A stretch of 64,000 nt of DNA from Planctomycetota bacterium. Lineage in GTDB: Bacteria; Planctomycetota; GCA-2746535. Position numbers and translations under genes: made by a program. Positions 27,269 to 36,542 of this stretch are shown in pieces (the first letter of the stretch is position 1; each line of letters opens with the position of its first letter). The stretch covers positions 58,203-122,202 of the forward strand of contig NVWA01000018.1 of assembly GCA_002746535.1 (NCBI GenBank). Reading direction: 5' to 3'. Under the pieces are notes generated by a model that did not search any database, was not told the origin of the DNA, and saw nothing but the letters and a program-made list of their open reading frames with translations.

Positions 27269-29086
27269 ATGTCAACAAAAGATTTATTAAAAAGAATTAA
27301 ATTCGACAATGATGTCGAACGTGAAATTGCCGATACCCTTGGTGATTTTACAGATGAAAACATTGATGAAATATGTATCAATGTTTCAAAAACTTATTCA
27401 ATAGACACAATTGTTACAGGCAAAGTTGTCAACATCACAGATAAAGATGCCATCATTAATATCGGATATAAATCCGAAGGAATAATATCACTAACTGAAT
27501 TCGATGAAGTCACTGAAATTAATATTGGAGACGAAATAGAAGTTTTATTGGAAGCTTTTGAAGATAACGATGGAATTGTACAATTAAGCAAAAGAAAAGC
27601 TGACCGTATTAGAGGATGGGAAAACCTTGTCAAATCTAGAAATGAAGGTGACGTAGTTTCCGGAAAAGTTATTAAAAAGATTAAAGGTGGACTACTTGTT
27701 GATATTGGAATTCCAGTATTCTTGCCTGCCTCACAAGTTGATGTAAGAAGATTAGTAGACATTGCGGATTTTATTGATCAAACGATTGAATGTAAAATTA
27801 TCAAGATTGATCATGAAAGAAAAAATATTGTCGTATCTAGAAGAAAACTTCTTGAAGAAGAACGCGAAGCTCAAAAGAAAGAATTGATCGGCAACATTGA
27901 AGTCGGTTCATTGGTAATGGGTATTGTAAAAAACATTACAGATTTCGGTGCTTTTGTAGATTTAGGCGCTATGGACGGATTACTTCATATCACAGATATA
28001 ACTTGGGGCCGCGTCTCACATCCATCAGAAATATTAAAATTAAATCAGGAAATCGAATGTGTGGTACTTGATTTTGATAAAGAAAGAGAACGCATATCTT
28101 TAGGTCTTAAACAAAAAACTAAAAACCCATGGATTAATGCTGAAGAAAAATATCCTCCTGGAAAGCAAACAGTAGGCACTATTGTAAACATAGTTCCATA
28201 CGGAGCATTTGTTAAATTAGATTCTGGAATTGAAGGATTAGTACACATTTCTGAAATGTCATGGACGAAAAAAATAAATCATCCTTCTGAGATTCTCGAA
28301 TTAAACCAAGAAGTTAATGTTATTATCCTGGATGTCAAAGCTGATAAGCAACAAATCTCATTGGGTATTAAACAACTTGATGATGACCCATGGGCAAATA
28401 TCGAAGAAAGATATGCACCTCAAACTACTTTAAAAGGAACCGTAAGGAATTTAACTACATACGGAGCATTTATACAGCTAGAAGAAGGTATTGATGGCTT
28501 ATTACACGTTTCAGATATTTCATGGACAAAAAAGATTACTCACCCAAATATGGTATTGAAAAAAGGTGATGAAGTAGACGTTATTGTTCTTTTAATTGAG
28601 AAAGAGAAAAAAAGAATTGCTCTTGGAATGAAACAATTGGAAGAAGATCCATGGGAGCATGAAATAGTAGATAAATTTCAAGTCAATAGCATTATCGAAG
28701 GTGTCATAACTAAAATAACAAACTTTGGCGTGTTTATCGAATTGCAAGATAGCATTGAAGGCCTTATGCATATTTCTGAATTAGCATCTGAACCAATTGC
28801 AAGCTCAGAAGAAGTATTAGAAGTTGGTCAAAAAGTTAAAGTCAGTATTTTAAATGTTGATCAGAAAAACAGAAAAATTGGACTTTCGATGAAAGCATTA
28901 GAAGGCACTCCAGATGAAAATGATATTCAAGCATTCAGAGCTGCCATTAAAGAAAAAAATGGTGAATCATCTAGCTCAGAATCGGAAGAAACGACATCTA
29001 CTGAAGTAAAAGCATCAGAAGAAAATGTTTCTGAAGAATCATCACCTTCTAAAGAAGAATCTACAGACGATTCTCCTGCTGAATAA
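27269..29086 (+). CDS. rpsA: Small-subunit ribosomal protein S1
   Basis: A 605-aa protein with six S1 OB-fold repeats of ~70 residues between about residues 45 and 555. The last four are most alike (GAFVDLGAMDGLLHIT, GAFVKLDSGIEGLVHIS, GAFIQLEEGIDGLLHVS, GVFIELQDSIEGLMHIS). S1 binds mRNA leaders and brings them to the 30S subunit. The C-terminal 45 residues are a low-complexity Ser/Glu tail. The ATG is preceded by a T-rich stretch (CTTTTTTTCTGG nearby) with no Shine-Dalgarno; only GGAGA about 35 bases upstream is purine-rich. That is a recognised feature of S1 genes, which in other bacteria are autoregulated. A strong terminator follows, so it is likely the only or last gene of its transcript. 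Confidence 0.97.
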   Translation: MSTKDLLKRIKFDNDVEREIADTLGDFTDENIDEICINVSKTYSIDTIVTGKVVNITDKDAIINIGYKSEGIISLTEFDEVTEINIGDEIEVLLEAFEDNDGIVQLSKRKADRIRGWENLVKSRNEGDVVSGKVIKKIKGGLLVDIGIPVFLPASQVDVRRLVDIADFIDQTIECKIIKIDHERKNIVVSRRKLLEEEREAQKKELIGNIEVGSLVMGIVKNITDFGAFVDLGAMDGLLHITDITWGRVSHPSEILKLNQEIECVVLDFDKERERISLGLKQKTKNPWINAEEKYPPGKQTVGTIVNIVPYGAFVKLDSGIEGLVHISEMSWTKKINHPSEILELNQEVNVIILDVKADKQQISLGIKQLDDDPWANIEERYAPQTTLKGTVRNLTTYGAFIQLEEGIDGLLHVSDISWTKKITHPNMVLKKGDEVDVIVLLIEKEKKRIALGMKQLEEDPWEHEIVDKFQVNSIIEGVITKITNFGVFIELQDSIEGLMHISELASEPIASSEEVLEVGQKVKVSILNVDQKNRKIGLSMKALEGTPDENDIQAFRAAIKEKNGESSSSESEETTSTEVKASEENVSEESSPSKEESTDDSPAE

Positions 29087-29098
29087 AAATTAAATCTT

Positions 29099-29143
29099 AA
29101 AAGGGCATTATTAATAAATGATGTCCTTTTAAACAATTTTTTC
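29099..29143 (+). terminator. Rho-independent terminator of rpsA
   Basis: A 14-position stem (AAAAGGGCATTATT with AATGATGTCCTTTT, two G-U pairs) with a 4-base loop is followed by AAACAATTTTTTC, 12 bases after the rpsA stop. Confidence 0.85.
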
Positions 29144-29279
29144 ATTTCTAAGTAAACAATTTCTTATTTCCATATTACATTTTACTCCTAAGTTCAACCA
29201 AGGAATCATGTCTCGTTTAATTTGAATTAACTCACAATAAAATGACAATGAATCATATCATCAAGCACTTTTAAAAAAT

Positions 29280-29672
29280 ATGACAAGCATAAATTTAAAA
29301 AAACGTCGGATTAATAGTGGTGAATTTTGCAGAGCCATGGAAAGAGGTAAATGCTGCTTTAATTTTTCCTACCAAAATAATTTATGTGATTTTCATTTCA
29401 AATTATTTAATTTATTAGCTAATGATGATGAAATAATAGAAAATAAAATTTATAAAATTGACTACACATTAAATCTGTCGGCACCAGAAAGCAAATGCAG
29501 AATCATAGAGCCAGTCAAATTAAAAACGGAATTAATTCAAGAAGCGTGTTTACAATCAACGTTCAAAAAGGGGATTTGCAAAAGACACTTTAAAATATTA
29601 GAATTAATTGATCAGGTTGACAAATTTTCTATTTTAAAAATTTCAGATTTAAGAAAACATAATTTAAGATAA
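29280..29672 (+). CDS. Small protein with two Cys/His motifs
   Basis: A 130-aa protein of unknown family. It contains two similar units: KCCFNFSYQNNLCDFHFKLFNLL near residue 25 and ACLQSTFKKGICKRHFKILELI near residue 95. Each ends in C-x2-H-F and follows one or two earlier Cys. The spacing suggests a paired zinc-binding fold, but no known zinc-finger class is matched. It is basic and has no signal peptide. Its stop abuts the stop of the - strand receiver gene with no bases between, inside a 7-bp inverted repeat (AAGATAA/TTATCTT). No clear ribosome site precedes the ATG, so the start is only probable. A nucleic-acid-binding role is inference. Confidence 0.6.
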   Translation: MTSINLKKRRINSGEFCRAMERGKCCFNFSYQNNLCDFHFKLFNLLANDDEIIENKIYKIDYTLNLSAPESKCRIIEPVKLKTELIQEACLQSTFKKGICKRHFKILELIDQVDKFSILKISDLRKHNLR

Positions 29673-30041
29673 TTATGATTTATCTTGATGGTCTTTTAAG
29701 CAATTATCTAAGAATTTCTGAATCGTAGATAAATCAAACGGCTTTTTAATATGAGGCTTGTCATAATTAAGAATATTTGAAGGTCCTGCGACAAAGACAA
29801 TCTTTTCTGCTAAAGCGGGATATTTTTTATTCAACACTTCCATTATTTCAGAACCATTCATCATAGGCATTACTTCATCAAGTAGAACTAAATCAAACTT
29901 ATCATCTTTAATAAGAAATTTTTCAGCCTCAGACCATGTCGAAAAGCCCAAAATCTCAACGTCTTCATATAGTGATTCGATTAAATCCTCAAGATAATTT
30001 CTAATTAACTCCTCATCGTCAATATGTAAAATTCTAAACAT
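29673..30041 (-). CDS. Single-domain response regulator receiver (CheY-like)
   Basis: A 122-aa receiver domain with the acidic pair IDDE at residues 8-9, the phosphoacceptor Asp55 in LVLLDEVMP, and the lysine in KKPF near residue 97. The residue usually Thr/Ser before the lysine appears as VFVAG, so switching may be atypical. No output domain is attached. It lies 21 bp downstream of the REC-PAS-LuxR regulator on the same strand and is probably cotranscribed, so it may act as a phosphate sink or modulator of that pathway. No histidine kinase is in the window. Confidence 0.88.
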   Translation of the reverse strand: MFRILHIDDEELIRNYLEDLIESLYEDVEILGFSTWSEAEKFLIKDDKFDLVLLDEVMPMMNGSEIMEVLNKKYPALAEKIVFVAGPSNILNYDKPHIKKPFDLSTIQKFLDNCLKDHQDKS

Positions 30042-30062
30042 TTCGAATTACCATTTATAAAG

Positions 30063-31316
30063 TTAAATTGATTGTAAATGAGTCGTTAAATTGATTCCTT
30101 TTCTTGCTATCCCTAATTTTTTACGAATATTATTTCTATGGGTATGGATTGTTCTCTCAGATAAAGACAAAGAATTTGAAATACCTCTCGATGACATTCC
30201 ATTTCTAATTAGATGGCATATTTCAATTTCTTTGGGTGATAAATTACTTAATTCATGAGTGAATTTATGAGTAAAAGAATTGCTTAACTCGTTTAATGTA
30301 TTAATTATCATTTCACAATATTTTTTATTACCAGGACTAATCGCTTCCATTCGCTCCAAAATAGGAACTAAAAGTTTAGTTGAATTTGTCTTAATTCTTT
30401 CTTCAATTTCAAAATATTTTAATTCTGCTTTTTGATGCAATTCATTTAAAGTAATATTCTTTTTCTCAAGTTCCATCTTTTGATGATAAAGCTCATCTTC
30501 AGACTCTTTTAATTTAATTTGCACTTCTCTCTTCTCAGTTACATCCAATGCCAAGCATAAAACGGTTTCTTTGCTATTAGTTGAGCTTTTAAGTGGCACA
30601 ATATTAATATCTACCCACTTAATATTTTTCTGTGAACTCAGTATTTTATATTGATTATAAGCACCTATGCCATCAAATGCAGAATCCAAATCCTTTAGGA
30701 AATTAGTTTCATCTTCATTTTCAATGAAATCTAAAAAATTTAAGCCCAACACATCTTCTAAATTCTCCTCGTCCAACAAGCATAATCCTGCGGGATTCAT
30801 CTCATTTATCATTCCTTTTCTTGTCAAAGCACACACACATTCAGGAACACCATCAAATAACGATTGTAATTTAGATTCTGTTTGGATACGTTGCAGAACC
30901 TCAAGCTCAAGGGCTTTAGTTTGTTTATACAGCTCTAAAAAAACACGTATTTTGCTCATCAAAATATTATTATCAAATGGCTTTAAAATATAATCTACAG
31001 CTCCTGAGGAATAACCCTTAATAGCATTTGACCCACTCAAATCTTTACCCGTAATAAAAATAATTGGGAGCGTTATAGGTAAATTCAGCTTCTTTATGTT
31101 TTCTGCGACTTCAAAACCATTCATTCCTGGCATATCAACATCTAATAATATTAAGGCAAATTCTTTTTCTTCTAGAGCTTTTAAAGCATCGATGCCATTA
31201 TTAAAGATTGTAGTTTCCACGCCATTTATGGAGGAAACTATATCCCTTATCATAATCAGGTTTTCCATGAAATCATCGACGATTAGAACTTGCGGAACAA
31301 CCAATTTACTTTGCAT
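30063..31316 (-). CDS. Response regulator with REC, PAS and LuxR-type HTH domains
   Basis: A 417-aa regulator. An N-terminal receiver (LIVDDFMEN; phosphoacceptor Asp59 in LILLDVDMPG; KPF near 110) is followed by a PAS domain at about residues 150-265 (FDGVPECVCALTRKGMINEMNPAGLCLLDE). A coiled-coil linker follows, then a C-terminal GerE/LuxR DNA-binding domain (LSPKEIEICHLIRNGMSSRGISNSLSLSERTIHTHRNNIRKKLGI). It should bind DNA when phosphorylated and perhaps when the PAS domain senses a ligand or redox state. The kinase is not in the window. The target is unknown. It is separated from mnmG by 179 bp and followed by the single-domain receiver. Confidence 0.92.
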   Translation of the reverse strand: MQSKLVVPQVLIVDDFMENLIMIRDIVSSINGVETTIFNNGIDALKALEEKEFALILLDVDMPGMNGFEVAENIKKLNLPITLPIIFITGKDLSGSNAIKGYSSGAVDYILKPFDNNILMSKIRVFLELYKQTKALELEVLQRIQTESKLQSLFDGVPECVCALTRKGMINEMNPAGLCLLDEENLEDVLGLNFLDFIENEDETNFLKDLDSAFDGIGAYNQYKILSSQKNIKWVDINIVPLKSSTNSKETVLCLALDVTEKREVQIKLKESEDELYHQKMELEKKNITLNELHQKAELKYFEIEERIKTNSTKLLVPILERMEAISPGNKKYCEMIINTLNELSNSFTHKFTHELSNLSPKEIEICHLIRNGMSSRGISNSLSLSERTIHTHRNNIRKKLGIARKGINLTTHLQSI

Positions 31317-31495
31317 GAAAAATCCTGTAAATACTTAATCAATTAAGCAGATTCTACGCATTTATTTGTTTGTTAGAACTAATTAAGTTGACCTAGATTA
31401 GATTCATCAGAAAAAGATTAAGTTGTTGCTAAAAATAGGAAATTATAATATCTATAAAAAGCATTAGTTTCTAATGGGAAATTAAGCCTTATTAG

Positions 31496-33307
31496 CTACT
31501 TGATAGATCCTTTTTTAAGCAAGACCATCAAGATAGAAATATCAACAGGATTAACACCTGATATTCGTGATGCTTGTCCTAATGTTGCTGGTTTAAATTT
31601 ATTCAATTTTTGTCTGGATTCAATTCTCAACTCATTGAACTGACTATAATCATTCAATGGCGATAATGTTTTGCCTTCAACTCTTTTATGTTTTACTATT
31701 TCGTCTTCTTGACGTTTTAAATAGCCTTCATATTTTGTATCAATATCAAATTGTTGGAGTGTTTCCTCATTAGGCAAATCATTTCTATTTAATTCACCGA
31801 TACGAATCACATCATTTATTGTATTAGAATTAACTCTAAGATGATGTCTTAAAGACTTTCCATCCACATGTTTCTTATCAAACCTTAACTTTAAAGAGGC
31901 GATGTTGTCTATTTTATTTTTAACTTGTTCATACTGTTCATTTGTAATTAAATTATATTTATAAGCATAATCATATAAACGTCTATCGGCGTTATCATGT
32001 CTTAGTAATAATCGATACTCTGCTCTTGATGTAAACATACGATAAGGCTCATCTAGTTCTTTTGTAGTTAAGTCGTCCAATAATACACCTATCAAAGAGT
32101 CAGATCGGCTCATGATAAAAGGCTCTTTGTTCTTTACATATAAAGCTGCATTTACACCTGCTACTAAGCCTTGGCTAGCAGCCTCCTCATATCCTGATGT
32201 GCCATTTATTTGTCCAGCAAAAAATAAACCTGGAATATGTTTAGACATCAAGGTCACACTTGTCTGGTATGGAGGAATAAAATCATATTCAATTGCATAA
32301 CCAAAACGCATTATTTGAACTTTCTCCATACCCGGAACAGTTTTCAGGAATTTATCTTGAACTTCAGGTGGCAAACTAGTAGAGATTCCGTTCACATATA
32401 CTTCTTCAGTATTGATTCCCTCTGGTTCAAAAAATAATTGGTGTCGATTTTTATCTTTAAACCGATTAACTTTATCTTCAATTGAAGGGCAATAGCGAGG
32501 TCCAACGCCTTGTATTTGTCCAGAATACATTGGCGATAACTCTAGGTTGTTAAGAATAATATCATGTGTATCAGTGTTTGTATAACCAATATGACAATCA
32601 ACCAAAGGCCTTTCGATTTTACTATTCCAATAGGAAAATGGTTGAGGAGTCTCGCTAGGTTGCGCTGTCAATTTCGAATAATCTAAGGAACTAGATAAAA
32701 CTCTCGGAGGTGTGCCTGTCTTTAGGCGACCAGTTTTAAGACCAAGTTTATGAAAACAGTCTGGCAAATTAGAGGATGGTTCACCAGCACGACCAGCACC
32801 AATCATAGTTGTACCTAAGTGCATCAATCCTTTTAAAAAAGTACCTGTTGTTAAAATTGTAGTCGACGACCTATATTCAACACCTTCTTTAACTCTAACA
32901 CCTATTACTTTATTATCATCAACAAGAATTTCATCTACTTGACCTTGAGCCAATACTAAACCCGGTGTTTTCTCAATTTCATGTTTAACTAGCAATTGAT
33001 ATAACTTTTTATCTGCTTGTGCTCTAGGAGCCTGGACAGCAGCACCTTTCGATCTATTTAACATTCGAAAATGAATCATACTTCTATCGATTACTTTGCC
33101 CATTAACCCACCAAGGGCATCAATCTCTCGAGCGATTTGACCTTTAGCAAGGCCACCAATAGATGGATTACATGACATGACTCCTACAGAGTCTAAAGAC
33201 ATAGACAACAATAGGGTCTTGCACCCCATTTTGGCAGCAGCATGTGCAGCTTCGCAACCACCATGACCACCCCCAACTACAATTACATCGAAGGTATACA
33301 CTAACAT
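31496..33307 (-). CDS. mnmG: tRNA uridine-5-carboxymethylaminomethyl modification enzyme
   Basis: MnmG (GidA) works with MnmE to place a carboxymethylaminomethyl group on U34 of certain tRNAs, using FAD, NADH and methylene-tetrahydrofolate or a related donor. The 603-aa protein has the FAD motif DVIVVGGGHGGCEAAHAAAKMG at the N-terminus, SCNPSIGGLAKGQI, the TGRLKTGTPPR block and ISTSLPPEVQ. GYEEAASQGLVAGVNAAL follows, and a C-terminal helical tail ends in RISGVNPVDISILMVLL. Its length is slightly below E. coli's 629. The start is close behind a TIM-barrel gene 12 bp upstream. No mnmE or rsmG is adjacent here. Confidence 0.97.
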   Translation of the reverse strand: MLVYTFDVIVVGGGHGGCEAAHAAAKMGCKTLLLSMSLDSVGVMSCNPSIGGLAKGQIAREIDALGGLMGKVIDRSMIHFRMLNRSKGAAVQAPRAQADKKLYQLLVKHEIEKTPGLVLAQGQVDEILVDDNKVIGVRVKEGVEYRSSTTILTTGTFLKGLMHLGTTMIGAGRAGEPSSNLPDCFHKLGLKTGRLKTGTPPRVLSSSLDYSKLTAQPSETPQPFSYWNSKIERPLVDCHIGYTNTDTHDIILNNLELSPMYSGQIQGVGPRYCPSIEDKVNRFKDKNRHQLFFEPEGINTEEVYVNGISTSLPPEVQDKFLKTVPGMEKVQIMRFGYAIEYDFIPPYQTSVTLMSKHIPGLFFAGQINGTSGYEEAASQGLVAGVNAALYVKNKEPFIMSRSDSLIGVLLDDLTTKELDEPYRMFTSRAEYRLLLRHDNADRRLYDYAYKYNLITNEQYEQVKNKIDNIASLKLRFDKKHVDGKSLRHHLRVNSNTINDVIRIGELNRNDLPNEETLQQFDIDTKYEGYLKRQEDEIVKHKRVEGKTLSPLNDYSQFNELRIESRQKLNKFKPATLGQASRISGVNPVDISILMVLLKKGSIK

Positions 33308-33319
33308 AAGACTATTTAA

Positions 33320-34138
33320 CTAAATAATTAATTCTAGCTCTTCTTCTATAAAGCTAGTATTAAATTGTAATAATTTATGGGCTGAATAACCTTTGACAAA
33401 TTCCTGTTTAACAACAACCCAACCACTATAGTCGAGACATTCCATAACTTTGGTAATCAAAGGTAAATTTATTAGGCCTTCACCAATACGGCAAGGAAAG
33501 ACTTTCTTAACTTCTGGGTCTTTTTTCAATCGTCCAATTTTAATGTCGGATAAAATGAATACACCGATTCGATTTACAATATGAGGTAAAAAAGTTTGAG
33601 GTCGAATTCCCATCATTGTGAGAGTAGCAGGTTCAAATGCCATAAAAACATTGTCCTCTCTTGTATTCTCTACCATTTCGAATATTAATTTTTTATTCTT
33701 AATTATAGACTCTTCAGTTGGCTTAAAACAAAGCTTAATCCCCTTTTTCCGGGCAACACCACCTATTTCATTTAAAAAAGAATATAGCTTATTTCTGTCT
33801 TCAATCGTTGAAGAAGTAATCCCCTCATTATCATCAGTTACAACAATCGTATTGGCTTTACATTTTTGAAGGAAGTTTAATCGATAATCCAAATTTTGGA
33901 TACTATCTTCAATTTTATCATTATTTAGAACATTCAAGACACCCTCTGAACCAGCAACACCTATTTCATTTCCTGAAATTATTTCTGTAAAAATTTCCTG
34001 ACGATCAATATAAGACTCAAGCAATTCGCCTCTTGCAAATACGCCTTTATATCCAAATTTTACTATTTCTGTTAATGCGTGGGGGAAACCTGAGGTATCC
34101 CATGTTGCCTCTGCATAAGCAACTTCAATATCATCCAT
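33320..34138 (-). CDS. TIM-barrel sugar isomerase/epimerase-like protein
   Basis: A 272-aa protein of the xylose-isomerase-like TIM-barrel superfamily. It opens with AEATWDTSGFPHALTEIVKFGYKGVFARGEL, with later strand-end motifs NTIVVTDDNEG, KLCFKPTEES, VFMAFEPATL, VFILSDIKIG and WVVVKQEF. Glu and Asp in strand ends (KPTEES, AFEPATL, LSDIKIG) are placed where such enzymes bind a metal, but the substrate is unknown. It is 12 bp upstream of mnmG and downstream of rpsU, which is probably chance linkage of housekeeping genes. A role as inosose or sugar-phosphate isomerase is possible. Confidence 0.75.
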   Translation of the reverse strand: MDDIEVAYAEATWDTSGFPHALTEIVKFGYKGVFARGELLESYIDRQEIFTEIISGNEIGVAGSEGVLNVLNNDKIEDSIQNLDYRLNFLQKCKANTIVVTDDNEGITSSTIEDRNKLYSFLNEIGGVARKKGIKLCFKPTEESIIKNKKLIFEMVENTREDNVFMAFEPATLTMMGIRPQTFLPHIVNRIGVFILSDIKIGRLKKDPEVKKVFPCRIGEGLINLPLITKVMECLDYSGWVVVKQEFVKGYSAHKLLQFNTSFIEEELELII

Positions 34139-34225
34139 TAATGGACTCCGATCTTATTATTCGATTAAGTTGGATTCTGTAAAAAAGTAACTCGTTGTAA
34201 AATTGTTCTATTAATTAAATAATAA

Positions 34226-34411
34226 TTAATTTTTTTTACGTTGAGATCTTCTTATCGCTGCTTTTTTTTTGTGACGTTCAATGTCAGATTTTTTTTCGTA
34301 ATATTGATTCTTTTTTAAATCAATTAATACACCTTCTTTACGACATAATCTTTTAAATCTTCGAATCATGCTATCTAATGATTCATTGTCTCTACCTACA
34401 ATTTTTATCAT
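34226..34411 (-). CDS. rpsU: Small-subunit ribosomal protein S21
   Basis: A 61-aa basic protein. IKIVGRDNESLDSMIRRFKRLCRKEGVL is the S21 core, followed by the KKAAIRRSQRKKN tail. S21 sits near the anti-Shine-Dalgarno end of 16S and aids initiation. The ATG follows AGAGAG. A -10 like TATACT with a GC-rich discriminator (CTCACGCCC) is seen at about 34470 on the - strand; the -35 is poor. Confidence 0.95.
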   Translation of the reverse strand: MIKIVGRDNESLDSMIRRFKRLCRKEGVLIDLKKNQYYEKKSDIERHKKKAAIRRSQRKKN

Positions 34412-34606
34412 ACAATCTCTCTAAACCTTTCGTTAAGAAATGACGATTTCTACCATTTTTGGGCGTGAGAGTATATCAAAATACTATTTCAAGTCGAAGG
34501 GAAATCCTTTATATTAAAATTCACGGAATCAACTTAGTTTCATATTGAAAATACAGGAGAGTGTATGTTGAAAGGCAGTTTATGGAGAATAATTTTTAAA
34601 TATAAC

Positions 34607-34984
34607 TTACTTTTGAATCTTCCCAAAGGTGTCTTCAGCGCTCTTTTTAGGCAATTCTTTAATGTCTTCCAATTTGATTGAAAATGTTTCACAGACGTAG
34701 TTTAATGCCTTAGATAAAAAGGTCATTTGATCACTACTTTGAGCGTCACTGCCTAAATTAATGTGCTTATCATCTTTAAATACTCCTATAAACACCTCTT
34801 CTGATATTGAAGATTTCTCGGCCGTATAATAAAGAACTGGGATCTTATTTTCAAAAACACCAAATATAAAAGAATATTGAATTGAGCCAACACTCTTTAT
34901 ATGTCCCAATAAAAACCCTTCGTAATCACCAAAGGAAAACATTTTTTCAGGAACACAGGATTTGAGCAAAGGTTTCAGTTGCAT
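34607..34984 (-). CDS. Conserved-looking small protein downstream of zwf, function unknown
   Basis: A 125-aa protein I do not recognise. It has a mixed strand/helix pattern (SFGDYEGFLLGHIKSVGSIQYSFIFGVFENKIPVLYYTAE, EVFIGVFKDDKHINLG) with no signal peptide or metal motif. It starts 6 bp after the zwf stop and is surely in the same transcript. That position is often held by opcA, pgl or a related partner, but the sequence does not look like those. A role linked to glucose-6-phosphate dehydrogenase is inferred from position only. Confidence 0.6.
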   Translation of the reverse strand: MQLKPLLKSCVPEKMFSFGDYEGFLLGHIKSVGSIQYSFIFGVFENKIPVLYYTAEKSSISEEVFIGVFKDDKHINLGSDAQSSDQMTFLSKALNYVCETFSIKLEDIKELPKKSAEDTFGKIQK

Positions 34985-34990
34985 TACTTT

Positions 34991-36415
34991 TTAATTTGGC
35001 CCTCTTGAGCCGAAGACATACGAATGAGGTTTAATTTTCCATTTCTCCATTTCATTTAATACTGGAGTCACAATATTCCAACTAGCTGTTAATTCATCAG
35101 CCCTAATAAAAAGGCTTTTTTCACCTCTCAAGACATCAAGCAATAAACGCTCATAAGCATCATGTAATTTAGCTTGAAATTCAGATTCATAATGTAAGTT
35201 TAAAGAGGCATTCTCAAACCGCATTGCAAGACCTGGATACTTGTTAACTATCTCAAAACTAATTGCTTCTTCGGGTTGAATTCGAATAACCAAAGTGTTT
35301 GGAGTCATTGCTTTTAAACTTGGATAAATAAATCCGGGAACTTGTTTAAAGTTTATTCGAATTTCTGTGGCAGCTTTATCATATGCTTTTGCACTTAACA
35401 GATGAAAAGGAACACCATCCCATCTAAAATTATTTATTTTTAACGTCGCTTTTGCATAGGTTGGAGTTATAGAATCATTGGGTACGCCAGGATCTTCAAG
35501 GTACCCAGGTACTCCTTTTTCATTATTCCGTACATATTGCCCAACCACCAACTGATCAAGACTTATGGGTTCAACACATTTAAGCAATTTCACTTTTTCG
35601 TCACGAATACTTTCTGCATCCAAATTAATTGGCGGCTCCATACCAACAAGCGACAATATTTGCATTAAATGATTTTGCATAACATCTCTTATAATTCCAT
35701 AGTTGTCAAAATATCCAGCACGTCCACTAACACCTATTTTTTCACTCCATGAAATAACAACATCATTAATATAATTTCGATTCCAAATTGGCTCAAAAAT
35801 AAGATTAGCAAATCTTAGAACCATTAAATTTTGAATCACCTCTTTACCAAGATAGTGGTCAATTCGGTATGTTTGATCCTCTCGAATAACTTTAGATAAA
35901 TTCTTGTTTAATTCTTCATAAGATTTACTATCTCGGCCAAAAGGTTTTTCTAACACGACTCTTGCCCAAAAGTCATCACAATCATTATTTAATAGGCCTG
36001 ATTCATAAAGTGAGTTTGAAGTATCTAAAAATACACTTGGAGGTATCGCCATATAAAAAAGACGACAAAAATTTTCAATTTTTAATTCTTTTAGTTTTGA
36101 GAAAACTGAATTAAACCCATCAACCGAATCATATTGACCTCGAACATAAAAACACTTTTGCAAAAATTCAGGGACTTTTTTTAAAATTTCCTGCTCATCA
36201 CTAAACTTATTTTGCAAACACTCCCCAGCCAATTCTCGGAATTGATCATCGTTCATTTCACTTCGGGCATACCCTATAACATTATAATCCCTAGGCAAAA
36301 AACCGTTTACATAAAGTGAAAAAAGGGCTGGAATAATTTTTTTCCGAGACAGATCTCCTGATGCTCCAATAATAAAAAAATTACAACCATTCTTATAATC
36401 AATTTCACCACTCAT
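34991..36415 (-). CDS. zwf: Glucose-6-phosphate 1-dehydrogenase
   Basis: Oxidises glucose-6-phosphate to 6-phosphogluconolactone with NADP (or NAD), entering the pentose-phosphate pathway. The 474-aa protein has the nucleotide-binding FFIIGASGDLSRKKIIPAL at the N-terminus, the VVLEKPFGRD segment, and the substrate motif RIDHYLGKE near residue 185. IQPEEAISFEI follows, and YERLLLDVLRGEKSLFIRADELTASW near the C-terminus. Length is normal. The ATG is preceded by GGAGAG. A TATAAT box is seen near 36447-36452 on the - strand as a likely -10. It leads a two-gene unit with the 125-aa unknown protein. Confidence 0.97.
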   Translation of the reverse strand: MSGEIDYKNGCNFFIIGASGDLSRKKIIPALFSLYVNGFLPRDYNVIGYARSEMNDDQFRELAGECLQNKFSDEQEILKKVPEFLQKCFYVRGQYDSVDGFNSVFSKLKELKIENFCRLFYMAIPPSVFLDTSNSLYESGLLNNDCDDFWARVVLEKPFGRDSKSYEELNKNLSKVIREDQTYRIDHYLGKEVIQNLMVLRFANLIFEPIWNRNYINDVVISWSEKIGVSGRAGYFDNYGIIRDVMQNHLMQILSLVGMEPPINLDAESIRDEKVKLLKCVEPISLDQLVVGQYVRNNEKGVPGYLEDPGVPNDSITPTYAKATLKINNFRWDGVPFHLLSAKAYDKAATEIRINFKQVPGFIYPSLKAMTPNTLVIRIQPEEAISFEIVNKYPGLAMRFENASLNLHYESEFQAKLHDAYERLLLDVLRGEKSLFIRADELTASWNIVTPVLNEMEKWKIKPHSYVFGSRGPN

Positions 36416-36542
36416 ATTAACTCTCCATCAATTTAGGACGTCAGAAATTATACACTACAGTTAATAAAATACTATTGCTACGACTCAACGGAATTTTCAA
36501 TATGGATTAAATATTATATAAAGAAAACATAATCAAATTTAT

